The notes: generated by a model from the letters alone, not told the origin. Numbered from the stretch's first letter, positions 1-12,880 are shown. The stretch is DNA of 64,000 bases from Sindora glabra (GCA_020226215.1 CM035236.1:6577001-6641000), one strand, 5' to 3'. Program-made: numbers and translations.

Positions 1-447
1 AAATTTAAAAAAAATGAAAATAAAGAGAAGATTCATTTAACAAAAAGTAAGATTTATGTCAAATTTTCAATAATCTTTACCTTAACACAAATTCTATTAT
101 CAAAATTCTTCAAACTCCAAATCAAATAATTCTAGATCAAGTAATTTGTTAAATTTGAATTCTTCTCTCACAAATAAGGAATGTCTTTAAAATTTCATTT
201 TTAATGAGAAATTATTGCATATTCTAACTATAACATATATTTTTAGTCATAGCTAATGAATGAAAGGCAATTTTTAACTTTTACATTTTCTAATATCTTG
301 AAAGAAAAATCAGATATACAATGCATATAGATCTCACAAAATTGGCAAATAAACAATTAAATTGATAACTATCTTTCATTTATTATATTAGGTATGACTG
401 AGGATAAATATAATTGGAGTACAATAAGAATTCCTCCTTCCAACAAA
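1..447 (-). repeat. Truncated LTR-like repeat, copy A
   Basis: This stretch matches 17477-17934 closely along its whole length; both pass through a run ending in CCTCC..CCAACAAAA. The second copy lies in the left LTR of the element described at 5867-20075, so the window begins inside another LTR of the same family. The left part is cut off by the window edge, so neither the target duplication nor the rest of the element can be seen. Strand is assigned by analogy with the copy whose primer-binding site is visible. Confidence 0.6.
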
Positions 448-1170
448 ATTAATAGATGAAACCTTGTTTTGATTATCTTTTAAAATTATTTTTTTTTAAA
501 ATCCATACATTCGTCATGAATTAGTTAAATTATGCAAACCAATCACAGTTTGCAATGTTGTACCAATTGTTTTTTCTTATTTTTTAATTTTTAAATGCTT
601 TTCTTTAGCAAGAAAATAATAATTTACATAATATTAAATATGTATCTAATGCATATAATCAAATATAACCTTCATACTCAACATACAAGGGTTGAAAAAA
701 TGAAACAAAAAAGTTGATTCAGCTTAGGTTTAATGTGCTCATTTGGTAATATTTGAATTATAAATTTTGTGAAAATATGAATTTATTAGTAGCACATTTG
801 AGTTATTTTTATATTTAAATGTATAATTTTAAATTTTTTATGTATTATATTTTTAATATGCATTTAGAATTTTAATTTAAATTCTAGTCAAACTATTAAA
901 TTTTTAAGTGTTTACTTTGTGTGATTTGTCTTACTTTTAAATTATTGCATTGTAGGGCTTTGGGCTAGCTTACTTCAAAGGAGGCTTAGAAAAAAAAAAG
1001 GAAAATAAATTTGTAGTACATGATTAATATAGTAATATATTGATATATCATCAATTTTGATAGTAGATTAAATTGATTAAGTCTTACTTTATATTATTTG
1101 ATAGCATATTAACCTTTGATTTAGTGATATATCAGTACAAATCAGTGTATTAATACATTCAAAAAAATTT
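448..1170. other. AT-rich intergenic DNA, nothing recognised
   Basis: No open frame of useful length, RNA gene or clear repeat is seen. Short homopolymer runs of A and T dominate. Confidence 0.6.
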
Positions 1171-2200
1171 AAGTGACATTTGATTTGTGGAATTTTTCTT
1201 GCATTTTCAAAAATATTTTAAAGGAATATGAATTTCTCATATTCAATTTAAATTTTAGAAAAATATTTCTAGGAATGTAAACATTTTTAAAAAATATTTT
1301 TAACTCAATATTTCCTAAAATATTCCCATAAGGAGTGTTAGATATCCTACATTTTCATAAAATAGAAATATTTAATTAATATAAAAAATTATTTTATCTA
1401 CTTCACCACTAATTGTGATCAACCACTGTCCATCACCACATACAGTTAGTAACTACCATACTTCATTACATATTATTGATAATCATTACTCATCACTACT
1501 TATTACTTGTGACTATCATCGCCCATAACTTATTTTTAGTGACTATTGTTGATTATCATCGACTATTAATGATTATCGTTCATCATCATTTATTATCAAT
1601 GATTACCATCTACCAATACCTATTATCGATTATCAATATCAACTATCACTCATTATCAATGATCATTATTAGTTATTACCTATCATTGATAATTGTCGTT
1701 CACCATTATGCACTATCAGTTATTATTATTTACTATAATCTATTATTAGTAATCACAACTGGCTATCACCTATTATCGGTAATCATCATCAACTATCATT
1801 CATCATTAATTATCATTGTTGACTACCATCCATTGTTAGTGACCAATTGCCACCAACTACTATCCATATCTAATAACCATCATTAATTATTACTTATTTC
1901 TAATGATCATCGTTAGCTATTACTCATCACCCATTATAACCACTACCAGTCACCATTGTTATCATCATCTACCGTCGGCAATTATATACTATTAGTAACC
2001 ACTTATATTTTAATGAAGATATTTTTTATAATCAAATAATATTTTTAAAAAATATCTAAAATAATTAAAATATAATATCATAATATTTATAGACATATTT
2101 TTAATTAAATTAAATATAAAAATATAATATTTTCAAAATTTTAAAATTTGAAAATTACATTTCTAAAAATGTTTGGTTTCATAAATCAAACGTTACCTTA
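1171..2200. mobile_element. Terminal-inverted-repeat (MITE-like) element
   Basis: The left end reads AAGTGACATTTGATTTGTGG, and the reverse complement of the right end reads AAGGTAACGTTTGATTTATG. Further in, the left side has AGGAATGTAAACATTT and the right side, reversed, has AAACATTTTTAGAAATGT, so the inverted repeats are imperfect and several tens of bases long. No transposase frame is present, so this would be a non-autonomous DNA transposon. The superfamily is not clear because the target duplication is ambiguous. A partial extra copy of the right end (AAATCAAATGTCACTTCAG) lies at 2257-2275. Confidence 0.5.
1405..1985. repeat. 30-bp minisatellite (degenerate CAT/TAT-rich array)
   Basis: The sequence is a run of related 30-bp units of the type CTATTATCRGTAATCATCATC plus nine bases, best kept between about 1560 and 1860. 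Translated, the same 10-residue pattern of I/V/L/H/Y/S returns again and again, and the phase is kept because the units are indel-free. The open frame of 136 codons at 1476-1886 is a by-product of the period being a multiple of three and of composition; it is not a credible gene. The array fills the middle of the inverted-repeat element at 1171-2200. Confidence 0.75.
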
Positions 2201-2335
2201 GTGTCAATAGCCATTAACTCAAGTAGTGCATTTTCGAAAATATTTTAATTTTGTAAATCAAATGTCACTTCAGTATTAATAGCCATTGATGTGAATTTCA
2301 AAAGTTAAAAGGCACTTCCATATTTATTGGAGGGT

Positions 2336-3095
2336 CCAATGATAAGAGTTAAGGCTAAGAAGATTAAGGAAGGATTCCAAAGGCTTATGGAAAAAGTTAG
2401 GATGCTTGAAGAAGTTAGATTAGAAGAACACAATAAAATTATAAATTACATTTCAACTAATTAACCTTAAGTGATATGAACTTTAAGGAGTGGTTAATCA
2501 TAGAGAAGTGAGCGTATAGGAGATTGTTCAAGAATATTTGAGTTGTCTCATATCATCATTAATTCAATGCCACATCACGACCATATCACCAAAGAAATGA
2601 AGCTATATCAGTACTACATTAATCATAATTTATGTCATCGCTATATTATCAAGGAAACGGTGTCACATCAGCTATAATCTTAATTGGTGTCACCTCATTT
2701 TATTTTTTTATTATTTGGTGTTTTGAACTTTAATATAGTATTTAGATTTTTAATTTGTGTTTATTTTGTATTGTATCATTTTAGAGCATTTTAGAGTCAT
2801 TTGAGTCCATTTTTTAATAAAGTTTTAGATAGTTATATAAGAAGGTTTATTCCTTATACTAGGACAAATTTTAACTTTTGACATAAATACAATCTGATTG
2901 CTTATGAGAGTTTCCTCTCTAAATTCTTATAAGAACTTGAAGATTTGTTAAAGGAGATTTAATTTTTGTGGCATTAAATTTATCTCTTATTACTTCCAAT
3001 CTCTTCTCATTTTCAGAAGTATAGTGAGAATACCTTTTATTTTTTTTTCGATTGTATCTGGATTAGGATAGATCCAATACAATTTTATACCAGTC
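2336..3095 (+). pseudogene. Ty3/gypsy 3' remnant: end of pol plus LTR
   Basis: From about 2336 an open stretch translates to GPMIRVKAKKIKEGFQ followed by LEEVRLEEHNKI and a stop. This resembles the short basic GP(M/I)TR-type tail found after the integrase in many plant Ty3/gypsy polyproteins. The DNA after it, about 2480-3095, looks like an LTR with a leader-like end: a long pyrimidine-rich stretch, then GTATCTGGATTAGGATAGATCC. No upstream pol domains are left. The family assignment is by recognition of the tail motif only. Confidence 0.45.
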
Positions 3096-3113
3096 ATTAA
3101 CTCAAGTAGTACC

Positions 3114-5167
3114 TAATGTTTATCAAAAATTTTGTATTTTTTGCTATATTTAATATTTGATCCTTGATGTTTATGTATAAATATTCAAATTTAATTAGTC
3201 TTTTTTAGGAAAGAAAAAAAGGAAACCTAATAGACTATATAAATTAAACTCGAGTAGTAGTTCAACGAAAAATCATTTATTGGGTACACGTGTGTGAGCA
3301 GATTTAAAAAATGACAAAATATTAGTCAAAATGAAAGGGATAAAGAAATAAGTGGCCACGATGCACACGATGCACAAAAGAGACAACTGCATTTATGGTG
3401 GTTACTGGAGCAGCTCGACGTCCAGGGTTGGTTCCGTTCTAAAATGAAATTCAAACCTCAAAATAGGAGAAATGACGGAACGACGACGGATTGTCCCAAG
3501 CCACAGGGCCCATATCTGCACCAGCTTGGGTAACAATGGGCCCAACATGATCCTCGGACATGATAGCAGAGTGTTGGCACAGACATATTGAAGTAAAACA
3601 GTGTTTAATACGAGCCTCAACCTCAAAGGCTTAAAATTTGAGGCCCTGGGTTCTCATGGATCTTTGACCTCCAACAGTCCAATCTTTGTCCTATAGCCAT
3701 GGGGACATATATTACTAAATTGCATGGAATTCTTGTGTTAGTCTGACCGATATTTATACATTATTAAGTGTGTGTTGGTGCCGGACGTGACATATGTTTC
3801 TCTAACAATAGTGTTCCCCTGTACAGAATCTTATCATTCTCAATTTTCTTTTCTATTTCGTTAATACTATAATACTAATTTGAATAAACTTAAGTGAATT
3901 TAGATAAGATATTTTTTAGAGTTATGCTATATGACACTTGATTTCTAGTAATACCATTTAGACTTGACATCAACCATAATATCTCTTATGGTTTAATTTA
4001 AATTAGTCGATTTGATCTATAAAGAAGATTTGCCTCAAATAATTGAGATGATTGCATTTGCTATAATTTTTAGATAATTACTAATTAGGCTGCATCTTAT
4101 TTTATAGTTATAGATTTTATTTAGGATTTAAATTTCATTTATTATCAGTGTATATCAATTTTATATTATCACTAATTCATATATTGTCATATTAATAAAA
4201 ATTATTAATTTTTTTTACATATCTTTTTCATTCATATTTTATAAATGGAAAATAAATTCTTTTGGTTATTAATATATGTTTGATGAAGTGGCATTATTAA
4301 TATTAATATATAACAAGAAATGACCAACAACAAAATGAAAAGAAAGCATAAATAAGATGGTGATGGGAATGAAACAAAGCCGCATTCAGTTTATTTTTGG
4401 TGTAAGGGGATTAGAGACATTGATGGACAATGGAACTAACTCCTTCCTTTTGGTCTCATTACATCATTGCCCTTCACATTTATGCATTCTACAAAGCCAC
4501 AAGCCACAAGCCACGAGGCCATTCCTATGGCTGTCACACTATCCATAATCGGATCTTAATATAAAATTTTGAAAAATTCGTTCAAATGACTATGATTTCT
4601 ATAATTTTCCTTTTACATTATTTGATACCTATTCATAATTTTAAAAATTTTTAAGAAAGGACGATACCTTTTATTCCATTTAAGCTTCGCCATAGGCACC
4701 ATGTCACATATGTCTTTCATGAAAAATATTATCCTTTTACATTCTTTCTCAACTATTAGAATTCAATCCATTACAAATAATGGAGATGGTTCAAATTGAA
4801 TCAATTGGCGTTTTCAAGTTCGTTTGGAATCAAATTCTCCTAGAATTGCTTTTATAGTTAGAATAATTTTGATTCATTTATAAAAAAAATTTATTAGTTG
4901 AAAATTATATAAAAAATAATAATTTTAATTCACTTGAAAATATTTTTTTTGTTTGGAATATATTTTTCAATATATGCAATTTAATTAAAAGGTAAAATTT
5001 GATAATATCACAATAAATACAATATCAAAAAGAGGGTAAAAATTTTGATATAATATATATTTTAAATTAAATGAAATAAATTTTAGTGAAATTCTTAATA
5101 TAATTAAAGTAACAATTATAAATAAAATGAAATCAAATAATTTTTTACTTAAAATTAAAATATTATT
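3114..5167. other. Intergenic, no gene recognised
   Basis: The stretch is AT-rich apart from an island of more balanced composition at about 3360-3660. That island holds two GGGCCC-type motifs (near 3507 and 3538), similar to plant site II promoter elements. Open frames of 60-75 codons here (3402-3626 minus, 4357-4548 plus) have no recognisable features. Confidence 0.5.
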
Positions 5168-5372
5168 TAAAAATAAATTTCATTCAAAAATTGAATGAAA
5201 TTTTATTTCTAATCATGGCAAATAATAGCTCAGACTTTTTTCCTTTTTCGGAGCCCCTTTTTTCTTTATTTAAAAGTAAAATTCATTCAAAAATCGAATG
5301 AAATTTTATTTCTAATCATCACAAACAATGGCTCAGGCTTTTTTTCCTTTTCCAATGTCCCTTTTTTCTTCT
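5168..5372. repeat. 103-bp direct tandem duplication with small hairpin
   Basis: The block starting AATAAATTTCATTCAAAAA at about 5171 returns at about 5274 with a few changes, a period of 103 bp. Each copy contains the inverted repeat TTCATTC..GAATGAA, then a T-rich stretch and a CCCTTTTTTCTT end. An 87-codon open frame begins inside the second copy (5328-5591) but is not supported as a gene. Confidence 0.65.
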
Positions 5373-5866
5373 TTGGTCTGTGAATTCGGAGTCACGGGCT
5401 ATCGTGACTTTTTTGCTTGGCAGTGGGAGAAGTATGCCATAATTGGTTTATTTGATTTACTATTGGGCCTCTCATCCTGGCCGTGGTTTTTCTCAGCTCA
5501 CATGACTGCAATTTATTCCTTTTACAGCATTGGATTGGCCCATCTATACTATAAGAGGGCAACACTCACTTTCTTCTCGAATTTGGTTTAATAATATTTG
5601 TATTATTTTATTTTTATAAATGTAAATTCCCATTCTTTATTCTTATATTGTAAACTCATACTCATCTGATCATATAAAATTAAAAGAAGTAAATATATAT
5701 CTATAAAAATAAAAGGGAATGAATGCAATTATACTAAACTTTAAAAGAGTTGAGCATAAGTGAAAATATACTAGTTCAAAAGAGTATATTCTCTATACAT
5801 TAAACTCTTATACTATTATTCATGTACATAATGCAATTTCAAGGTGTTTCAATTGGCCAAACATAT
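5373..5866. other. Intergenic, no gene recognised
   Basis: AT-rich DNA. It includes the 3' part of a weak 87-codon frame (5328-5591) rich in aromatic and hydrophobic residues, with no recognised domain and no homologous context. Confidence 0.5.
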
Positions 5867-6337
5867 TGTTGGAAAATTGGCAATGTTGGATGCATATGTA
5901 ATTAAAAAATAAAGTAGGAAATTAACAAAGGTGCAAATATCTAATGTGATTTAATTTTTAACTTATTTTGTGAATGAAGATGAGAAACAAATCTATTAAA
6001 TAAATTACAAAAAGAATATAAAGTATTTAAGCACTCTCAAATTTATACTCTAAATACATTCAAAATACCTCATAATTTTCTCCTAATCAATGGTATATAA
6101 ATTTAAATGAGGTATGTACACTCTTCACTTTCAATAATCTCACCATAAGAATAAATTAGGGGATCTCATCTTATTCTCACAGGAGTTACAAATATAAACT
6201 ATTTCATTTCTCTTTTGCATAAAGAAACCCTTGTATAATATAATATAAGTATTTATAAACTAAAATCTTTATCTAATGATAAGAGTAACTTAATTTCAAT
6301 GTTAAATAATAAGATATATCTCACTTTATTGGAGTTT

Positions 6338-7056
6338 TGTTAGGTTTTGATCCCTTCATTAATTGTGGACCACTAAACAAAAAGAAATGTCAAATACCAA
6401 TATTCTCAAATGGGATATTAATTATAGAGTACTTAAAATTATGATGATGAATTTCCCATGCATTGGAAAAAGCTAACAATATTCAAGACTACAATTTTCA
6501 AGAATTGAAAAAATCAAAGGCCATCTAGAGAAAGAAAGATGGATTAAATAGAATATTTTTCTAGAGTTTGGTGGATTCATGCACAAACTTCCAATCCTTC
6601 CTTATAAATAGAGGTCTTTTAGAAGGGGGAGTCATTCATTTGAGCAAGCATGAAGCAAAAGAGTTCTTCCAGGAAAAGAAGAAAAATAATGAGAGCCACT
6701 TTGAATGAAGAGTTTAAATATTTCTCAAATTAGTATGAATTCCACCATAAAGGTAAGAGTGATCCACTAAATTAGGGAAAGGAAAAATTCTTGCAATCCA
6801 TCCTTAGTGGGTGAAGTGTTGTAAGATCCTCTAGAATTGTACTAGAGAAGAAAAATACCCTTGTGATCCTACAATTATAATGGAAGATTTTGGACCTAAA
6901 GTCCCATGATTTTTCCCTTCGATTTTTGAGGGGTTTTTCATGTAAAAATTTATGTGTTCCTATCTTTATTTTTGCACTTTCTAATTGCCTATCTTAATCA
7001 CACAAAGAGGGAAAAGGGTTTGCTTCCGCAATTCTACTACTTACTTTTTCCCAACA
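6338..7056 (+). repeat. Copia-A 5' LTR
   Basis: 719 bp, TG...CA termini, aligned throughout with 16756-17471. It is preceded by the target duplication AGTTT and followed by a primer-binding site. Confidence 0.9.
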
Positions 7057-7057
7057 A

Positions 7058-7070
7058 TGATATTAGAGCC
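7058..7070 (+). other. Copia-A primer-binding site
   Basis: TGATATTAGAGCC, a decayed form of the TGGTATCAGAGCC tRNA-iMet site, one base after the LTR. Confidence 0.75.
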
Positions 7071-7089
7071 TAGTTAGAGGGTGTTATAA

Positions 7090-7606
7090 TCTTATGTAAT
7101 TTAAGATAGAGATTATTGTCACTTATAATGGTGACATGTTTAAGCTCATTGTATAGAATTATTCTTATTGGAAACCCATGATGGAAGACCACTTATATTG
7201 CAAGGATTTGCATGAGCCTATCACAAATGAGTTTAAGCAAGAGGGTAAGACTAATCAAGAGTGAGAGCTCTTGAATCATAAGGCTATCGCCATGATTCAT
7301 AAGTACATCCATAGAGGCCTCTTTAAGCATGTGTCTATATATACCAAGCCTATGAATTATGGACAAGGCTAGAGTCTATTATTCAAAAGAAGACACCTTG
7401 CAATAAAGCCTACTTGGTGAGACGCTTGGTGAAGTTGGAGTACAAGGATGGTCAGAGTATGATCGACCACCTAAACATTTTTACGGGGCTCATGAACCAA
7501 TTGATGAAGATTGAGATGAGAATTGATGATGAATTGCAAGCTCTTCTACTCTTTAGTTCCTTGCTAGAAAGTTGGGATACCTTAGTTGTTACTCTAAGTG
7601 ACATAA
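7090..7606 (+). pseudogene. Copia-A gag, 5' part, decayed
   Basis: Conceptual translation gives a UBN2-type gag: a segment like YSYWKPMMEDHLYCKDL, then IQKKTP-like and YLVRRLVKLEYKDGQSM (open from about 7411). It contains several in-frame stops, and the frame runs straight into the gypsy insertion at 7607 after LVVTLSD. The rest of gag resumes at 13239 with SEGKLIMDVVANSLL, so the reading frame brackets the insertion exactly. Confidence 0.8.
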
Positions 7607-7927
7607 TGGAATAGAAAACCCAATGGGATAGAATAAAAAGCCTAATGAAGAGTCCAGTCTAAGATACTATCTAGTCTAGAACTAAAAAAGTATTCTAGAA
7701 CTTTTTAGGCTAAGATAGAAAGTGGATATTTTTAGAAAAATCTTAGATTTTTAACAAGGAGATATTTTCTCATTAATAGAGAAATATTTTTTAGGACTAG
7801 TTTACCCTTGTAAAAAGCTATAAATACCCTAAGAGAATTGTAGTTTGGCATCCTTAAGTGAATAGAATTTCATTCTTCAATTGAAGATTTTTCTCTCTCC
7901 TTCTTTTCTAATTTGGCTTTTGAGCCA
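7607..7927 (+). repeat. Nested gypsy 5' LTR
   Basis: Starts TGGAATAGAAAACCC and ends TGAGCCA. It contains a TATAAATA box at about 7830 followed by a pyrimidine-rich stretch, consistent with a U3/R promoter. Confidence 0.8.
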
Positions 7928-8637
7928 TTTTGGCATTAAAGATGGTTTTTCCAATTCCTTATGCACATGTTTAAGTTAAAAGTGGTCAAAATTATTCTTG
8001 GGTTCATAGTTTTACAAGTGTTAGTGTGGAAACCCCTTTTTCGATCAGTTTCTTGATAAAATAACATCGTAGATGTGCTTAGCGAGCTCCAAGACATTGG
8101 AGTGCAAATTTCTACTGCAATTAGACACCACATGTGCCCTCACGCTCCTGCTTGAGGTAGAAGATGACCACATTTGTGCCATTAAGCCACTTTACATGTG
8201 CCACGTTTCAAAATCATCACACCGTTATACTTAATTAACCTTTTGACGTCAATTACTGAGTTAGTTTATAGGTGCATAGTTAGCGCCATATTAGCTAATA
8301 CGATTATGCCATGTGTCAAATAAGCCACGTTAGCAATCCAGTCATCTAAATTTTCTTATAGTTTCATAATTACCCTTAATTTTTTTTATATTTCCATTTT
8401 GACCCCTAGTATTTCTTAAATTTACAATGCAGACCTAAACCTTTCATAAATTTTATTTTAACCCTAGAACTTTTTTATAATTTTTATTAGTCCTATATCT
8501 TCTTAAATTTACCAAAACACCCTTAAGCCTTGCCAAAATTCAATTTTAGCCCTAAACTTAATTTGATTATTAAAAATAACCTTAAAACTTTCTATAAACT
8601 TTACTTTTACCTTATAACTCACCATAAAGTACCAAAA
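7928..8637 (+). other. Nested gypsy leader with periodic C/T-rich blocks
   Basis: The untranslated leader between the LTR and gag. From about 8345 to 8640 it is a loose succession of blocks of the kind CCCTAGAACTTTTTTATAAT, each roughly 35-45 bases, too diverged to call a clean tandem repeat. A primer-binding site should begin at about 7930 (TTTTGGCATTAAAG) but it does not match a tRNA end well enough to name. Confidence 0.5.
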
Positions 8638-8647
8638 TGCCACTAAG

Positions 8648-9650
8648 AAGGAAAAATGAAAGAAATGCCCAAGAGACGGAGATGGAAGAAATGCGAAGAC
8701 AAATTCAACAATTGCGAGAAATTGTTAATGCCTAACAAACCTTATTAAATTATAGAAGAAATTTAGAAGGTGATTTCGATAGCAACTCCTCTTTATCAAC
8801 AAGTAGCTACTAACCTTAAAGGTAGCTAACCTAAAGGAACAATATTAAAGTAAACATTTTGGATTTTAAGGGAAGTCTCCAACTAGATGAATTTGTAGAC
8901 TGGCTTTAAATAGTTAAAAGGGTGTTCAAGTTGAAAAATATATCGAATGAGTAGAAACTTAAAATTGTTACTGTCAGGTTGAAGAAACATGCCTCCATTT
9001 GGTGGGAAGATTTGAAGAAGAAATAAAAATGTGAAGGACAAAGCAAGATCAGGACATGAGAGAAAATACAACAAGAATTTACATGTAAGTTTTTACTTGA
9101 TCATTATTATCAAGATAACTTTATTCAATTGTAGAATTTTCATAAAAAATCCACGTTTATAGAAGAATACACGAGAGAATTTAAGAAATTGATGATGAAA
9201 TGCAATATTCAAGAGAAAAAGGAGCAGACCATTACTTACTACCTTAGATATTTGAACTTTGAAATTGCCTAAGTAGTACAGCTTCAACAATATTGGACTT
9301 TAAATGATATCATCTAAATTGCTATTTGAATCAAGGAACAACTACCTAAAAAGTCCATATTCTAACCTTTCTCCTTAAGAAACCCTACCAACACCCATGA
9401 AACTCAAGCCCCACAACTTAGTACCTTAAATAAAACCATACCTAAGCCTATTAAAGAAGCTAACCTAAACCATCCACTCAATCTATACTACCTAAATACT
9501 TTAAATGTCAAGGATTTGGCCACATTACATCATACTACCTAAACTGAAAAATTATCACTATCATAGAGGGAGAAATCCAAGAAGTATTGGAAGAAGAAAA
9601 GCTTGAGCGAACATAAGATAAACCATTGAATCACCCGTATTTAATGAAAA
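8648..9650 (+). pseudogene. Nested gypsy gag, decayed
   Basis: From MPLRRKNERNAQETEMEEMR the frame runs through a coiled-coil-like QIQQLREIVNA, a retrotransposon gag core (ASIWWEDLKKK, FIEEYTREFKKLMMKC) to about 9350. About ten in-frame stops interrupt it, and most are TAA, TAG or TGA where Gln or Arg is expected. Indels are few, so the frame is still readable by eye. Confidence 0.85.
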
Positions 9651-12600
9651 ACTTATCCTTATTAATTATGGAGAATCATTGATGATTAGATAAAAATTAC
9701 ACACTACAGTTAAGAAGGAAAAACCCTAGTTAAGGCACAATATTTTCTACACTCATGCACAGCCCATGACAAAATCTATGATGTCATTATAGATAGTGGA
9801 AGCTGTGAGAATGTTATATTGAGTTATATGGTGGAAAAATTTAAATTACTTACTCAAAGGCATTTGCATTCTTATAAGTTACAGTGACTTTACAATGATA
9901 ATAAGGTCATAGTTACAAAACGCTATCTTGTTTCCTTCTTTATAGGTAAAAAATATCAAGATAAAGTATGATGTGATGTCATCCTTATGAAAGCTTATCA
10001 CCTTCTCATAGGAAGACCTTGAAAATATGACCATCGTACTATATATGATGGATATGCAAACATCTATTCTTTTGTTAAAGATAGAGTAAAGATCAAGTTG
10101 GTCATACCATCGCTTGAAGAATTCAATCGAGTCAAAGGTAAAGCTAAACCATTAGTATCTTTAGTATCTAAAGATCAGTTCAAAGTAACATTAGTAAAAG
10201 CCCAATCCATATGCCTTGTATTATTGCTCAAACAAAACAATGAAGCTACCCTTCCATTAAAAGTTGAGCAACTACTCGATGAATTTCCAAATGTTGCACT
10301 AGAAGAAATTTCCCCTCGCTTGCCACTAATATAAGATATTTAGCATGCCATTGACTTCATCCTTGGAGAAGTCATTCCAAACAAACTAACCTACAAGATG
10401 AGTCCTTAAGAACATGTTGAGATCCAATATCAAGTTGAAGAGTTACTTAAGAAATGATTGATCTAGGAAAGTGTTAGTCCCTATGTTGTACTAGTACTTT
10501 TAATGCTAAAAAAAGAGTGAAGCTGGAGAATGTGCATTAATAGTCGAGCTTTAAACAAGATCATTATCAAGTATCGATTCCTAATACCTAGACTCAATGA
10601 TATGCTTGACCAACTATATGGTGCTGTTATCTTTTTAAAAATTAACCTTTGTAGTGGATATCATTAGATTAGAGTATGACCTAGAGATGAATGGAAGACT
10701 ACAATTAAGACTAGAGATAGCTTGTATGAATGGATAGTAATACCCTTTGGATTATCAAATGCTCCCAATATTTTTATGCACCTAATGAACTAAGGTCTTC
10801 GACCTTTTATAAAAAAATTCATAGTTATGTACTTTGATGATATCTTAATCTATAGTAAAAGTAAAGAAGGACATGTAGAGCATATTCGACAAATGCTGCA
10901 GATCTTGAGGGAATAAAAACTTTATGTTAACCTCAAAAAGTATTCTTTTTTAACCAATGAAGTTATCTTTCTTAGGTATATCATCACTACAGAAGGCATT
11001 TAAGTTGACCTAAGTAAGATAGAGGCCATTAATAACTGGTTAACTCTTAAGTTTGTCCATGATGTTAGGAGCTTCCATAGGCTAGCTTCTTTTTATTAAA
11101 GATTCATCAAGAATTTTAGCTTCATTGCTACTTCACTCATGAACTATATCAAAGGAGACAAATTCCAATGGACATAACAAGCCCAAAAAAGTTTTAGAGA
11201 GCTAAAGAAATAATTGGCTGAAGCCATAATATTGCCCTTTTAAGCTTTGACTAGGTCTTTAAAGTCAATTATGATGCTTCTAATACTAGAATTAACGTTG
11301 TTTTAAGCTAAGAAGGATGTCTAATTGCCTTTTTTAGTGAAAAGTTTAACAATGCTAAACTCAAATACTCCACTTATGACAAGGAGTTCTATGCCTTTAT
11401 ACATGCTCTCCAACATTGGAATTACTACTTCTAACCTAAGGAGTTTATCTTTTACTCTAATCTTAAAGTCTTTAAACATTTAAACTCTCAGTAAAAGATC
11501 AGTCATAAGTGTACTGCTTGGAGCAAATTCTTACAAGGTTGACTTATCTTACTAAGGCACAAAGTGGGAAGTCAGAATGCTATAGTAGATGCTCTTAGTA
11601 AGATGAGCATGCTTCATTATCTATTTTTCAGATAAAGATTGTTAGATTTGAAACTATCAAAGAATCGTACTAAGATGACTCAGATTTCAGAAAAGTTTAG
11701 AGTACTATTAAAACATAACCATTCCGACAATACTATAGGCATTAAGGATTCTTATTAAAAAATAAAGCTTTATGCATTCCTTAATGTTCATTATGAGAAG
11801 TCATTATTTGGAAAGCCCATGATAAAGGAATAATTGGTTATTTCGAGCATGATGAAATTGTAGCTCTAGTCAAAGAAAATTTCTACTAGCCTAAGCTTGA
11901 GAAAGACATTAATAGACGCATCCAAATATGCAAAATTTATCACATAGCTAAAGCCAAGAGTCAGAATACAGGGCTATACATGCCTTTATTGGTTCTAAAA
12001 GCATTATAGGAAAATGCTAGTATGGATTTTATCCTCGGACTACCTCGAACTTAGAGACAGAAAGACTCCATAATGGTAGTCATAAACAGATTCTCAAAGA
12101 TAACTTATTTCATTCTATGTCAAAAGACAAGTGATGTTATCTAAATTGCAGACTTATACTTTAAAGAAATTATTCAACTTCATGGTATCTAAAAAATCAT
12201 CATTTTTGACTAGGATGTTAAGTTCCTGAGTCATTTTTGGAGGGTTTTGTAGAAGAAAATGAGTACCAAGCTTTAATTTACTAGTGCTAGTCACACTCAA
12301 ATAGATGGACAAATAGAGGTAATCAATAAACTTTTGGGCAACCTACTCTATAGCCTTGTTAGAAAGAACCTGAAGCAATAGGACCTTATACTTGACCAGA
12401 TCAAATTTGCCTATAATAGTTCTACCAATTAAGCCATTGGAAGATACCCATTCAAGGTGGTGTATGGTACTCATCCCTTAGTTTACTTAAGTTAGCACCA
12501 TCCCCTAATAGTTATTAGTATAGTATGAATGTAGAACAAAAAGCAAAAGAGATCAAAATACTTCACGAATAAGTCCATGCAAGTATTGAAAAATAAAATT

Positions 12601-12880
12601 TAAAATATAAAGCTTAATGAGATAAATATCAATGGTGACATACTTTCAAAGAAGGAGACTTGGTATGGATATACTTATAGAAAAAAAAGTTTTCAAATAA
12701 GTTAAATGTTAAGTTATCTTCGAGGGTAGATATACCATTTTGAGTCATTTAGAAGATTAATGATAATGCTTATAAGATAGAGCTACAGGCTCTTATAGCA
12801 TCTCTGCTACCTTTAACTTTATTGATTTTTCACCATACTATGAAGATGATAACTAAACTCAAGGGCTAGTCTTATCCAAC
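9651..12880 (+). pseudogene. Nested gypsy pol: protease, RT, RNase H, integrase, decayed
   Basis: The open piece at 10098-10334 contains LLDEFPNVALEEISPRLP, the usual lead-in to gypsy RT. RT follows with GYHQIRV, WIVIPFGLSNAPNIF and the catalytic MYFDDILIYS (Y-F-D-D at about 10828). RNase H lies at about 11200-11550 and integrase from about 11830. It carries many Gln-to-stop changes and is not functional. The polypurine tract TTAGGGAGGA (12881-12890) directly precedes the 3' LTR. Confidence 0.85.

Noticed and set aside
1476..1886. 136-codon open frame rich in I, L, H and Y
   Set aside because: It is the direct translation of a 30-bp tandem repeat with no stops by composition; no start context or domain.
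3402..3626. 74-codon minus-strand frame in a GC-richer island
   Set aside because: No domain recognised; the island may be regulatory or a gene relic but the frame alone is not evidence.
5328..5591. 87-codon frame that looks like a small membrane protein
   Set aside because: It starts inside a 103-bp tandem duplication and has no recognised motif, partner or plausible promoter.
8648..12880. Altered genetic code or stop readthrough as the reason for many in-frame TAA/TAG
   Set aside because: The ANT, CACTA and thioredoxin-like genes use normal stops, and the retroelements also lack other intact features; cytosine decay explains it.
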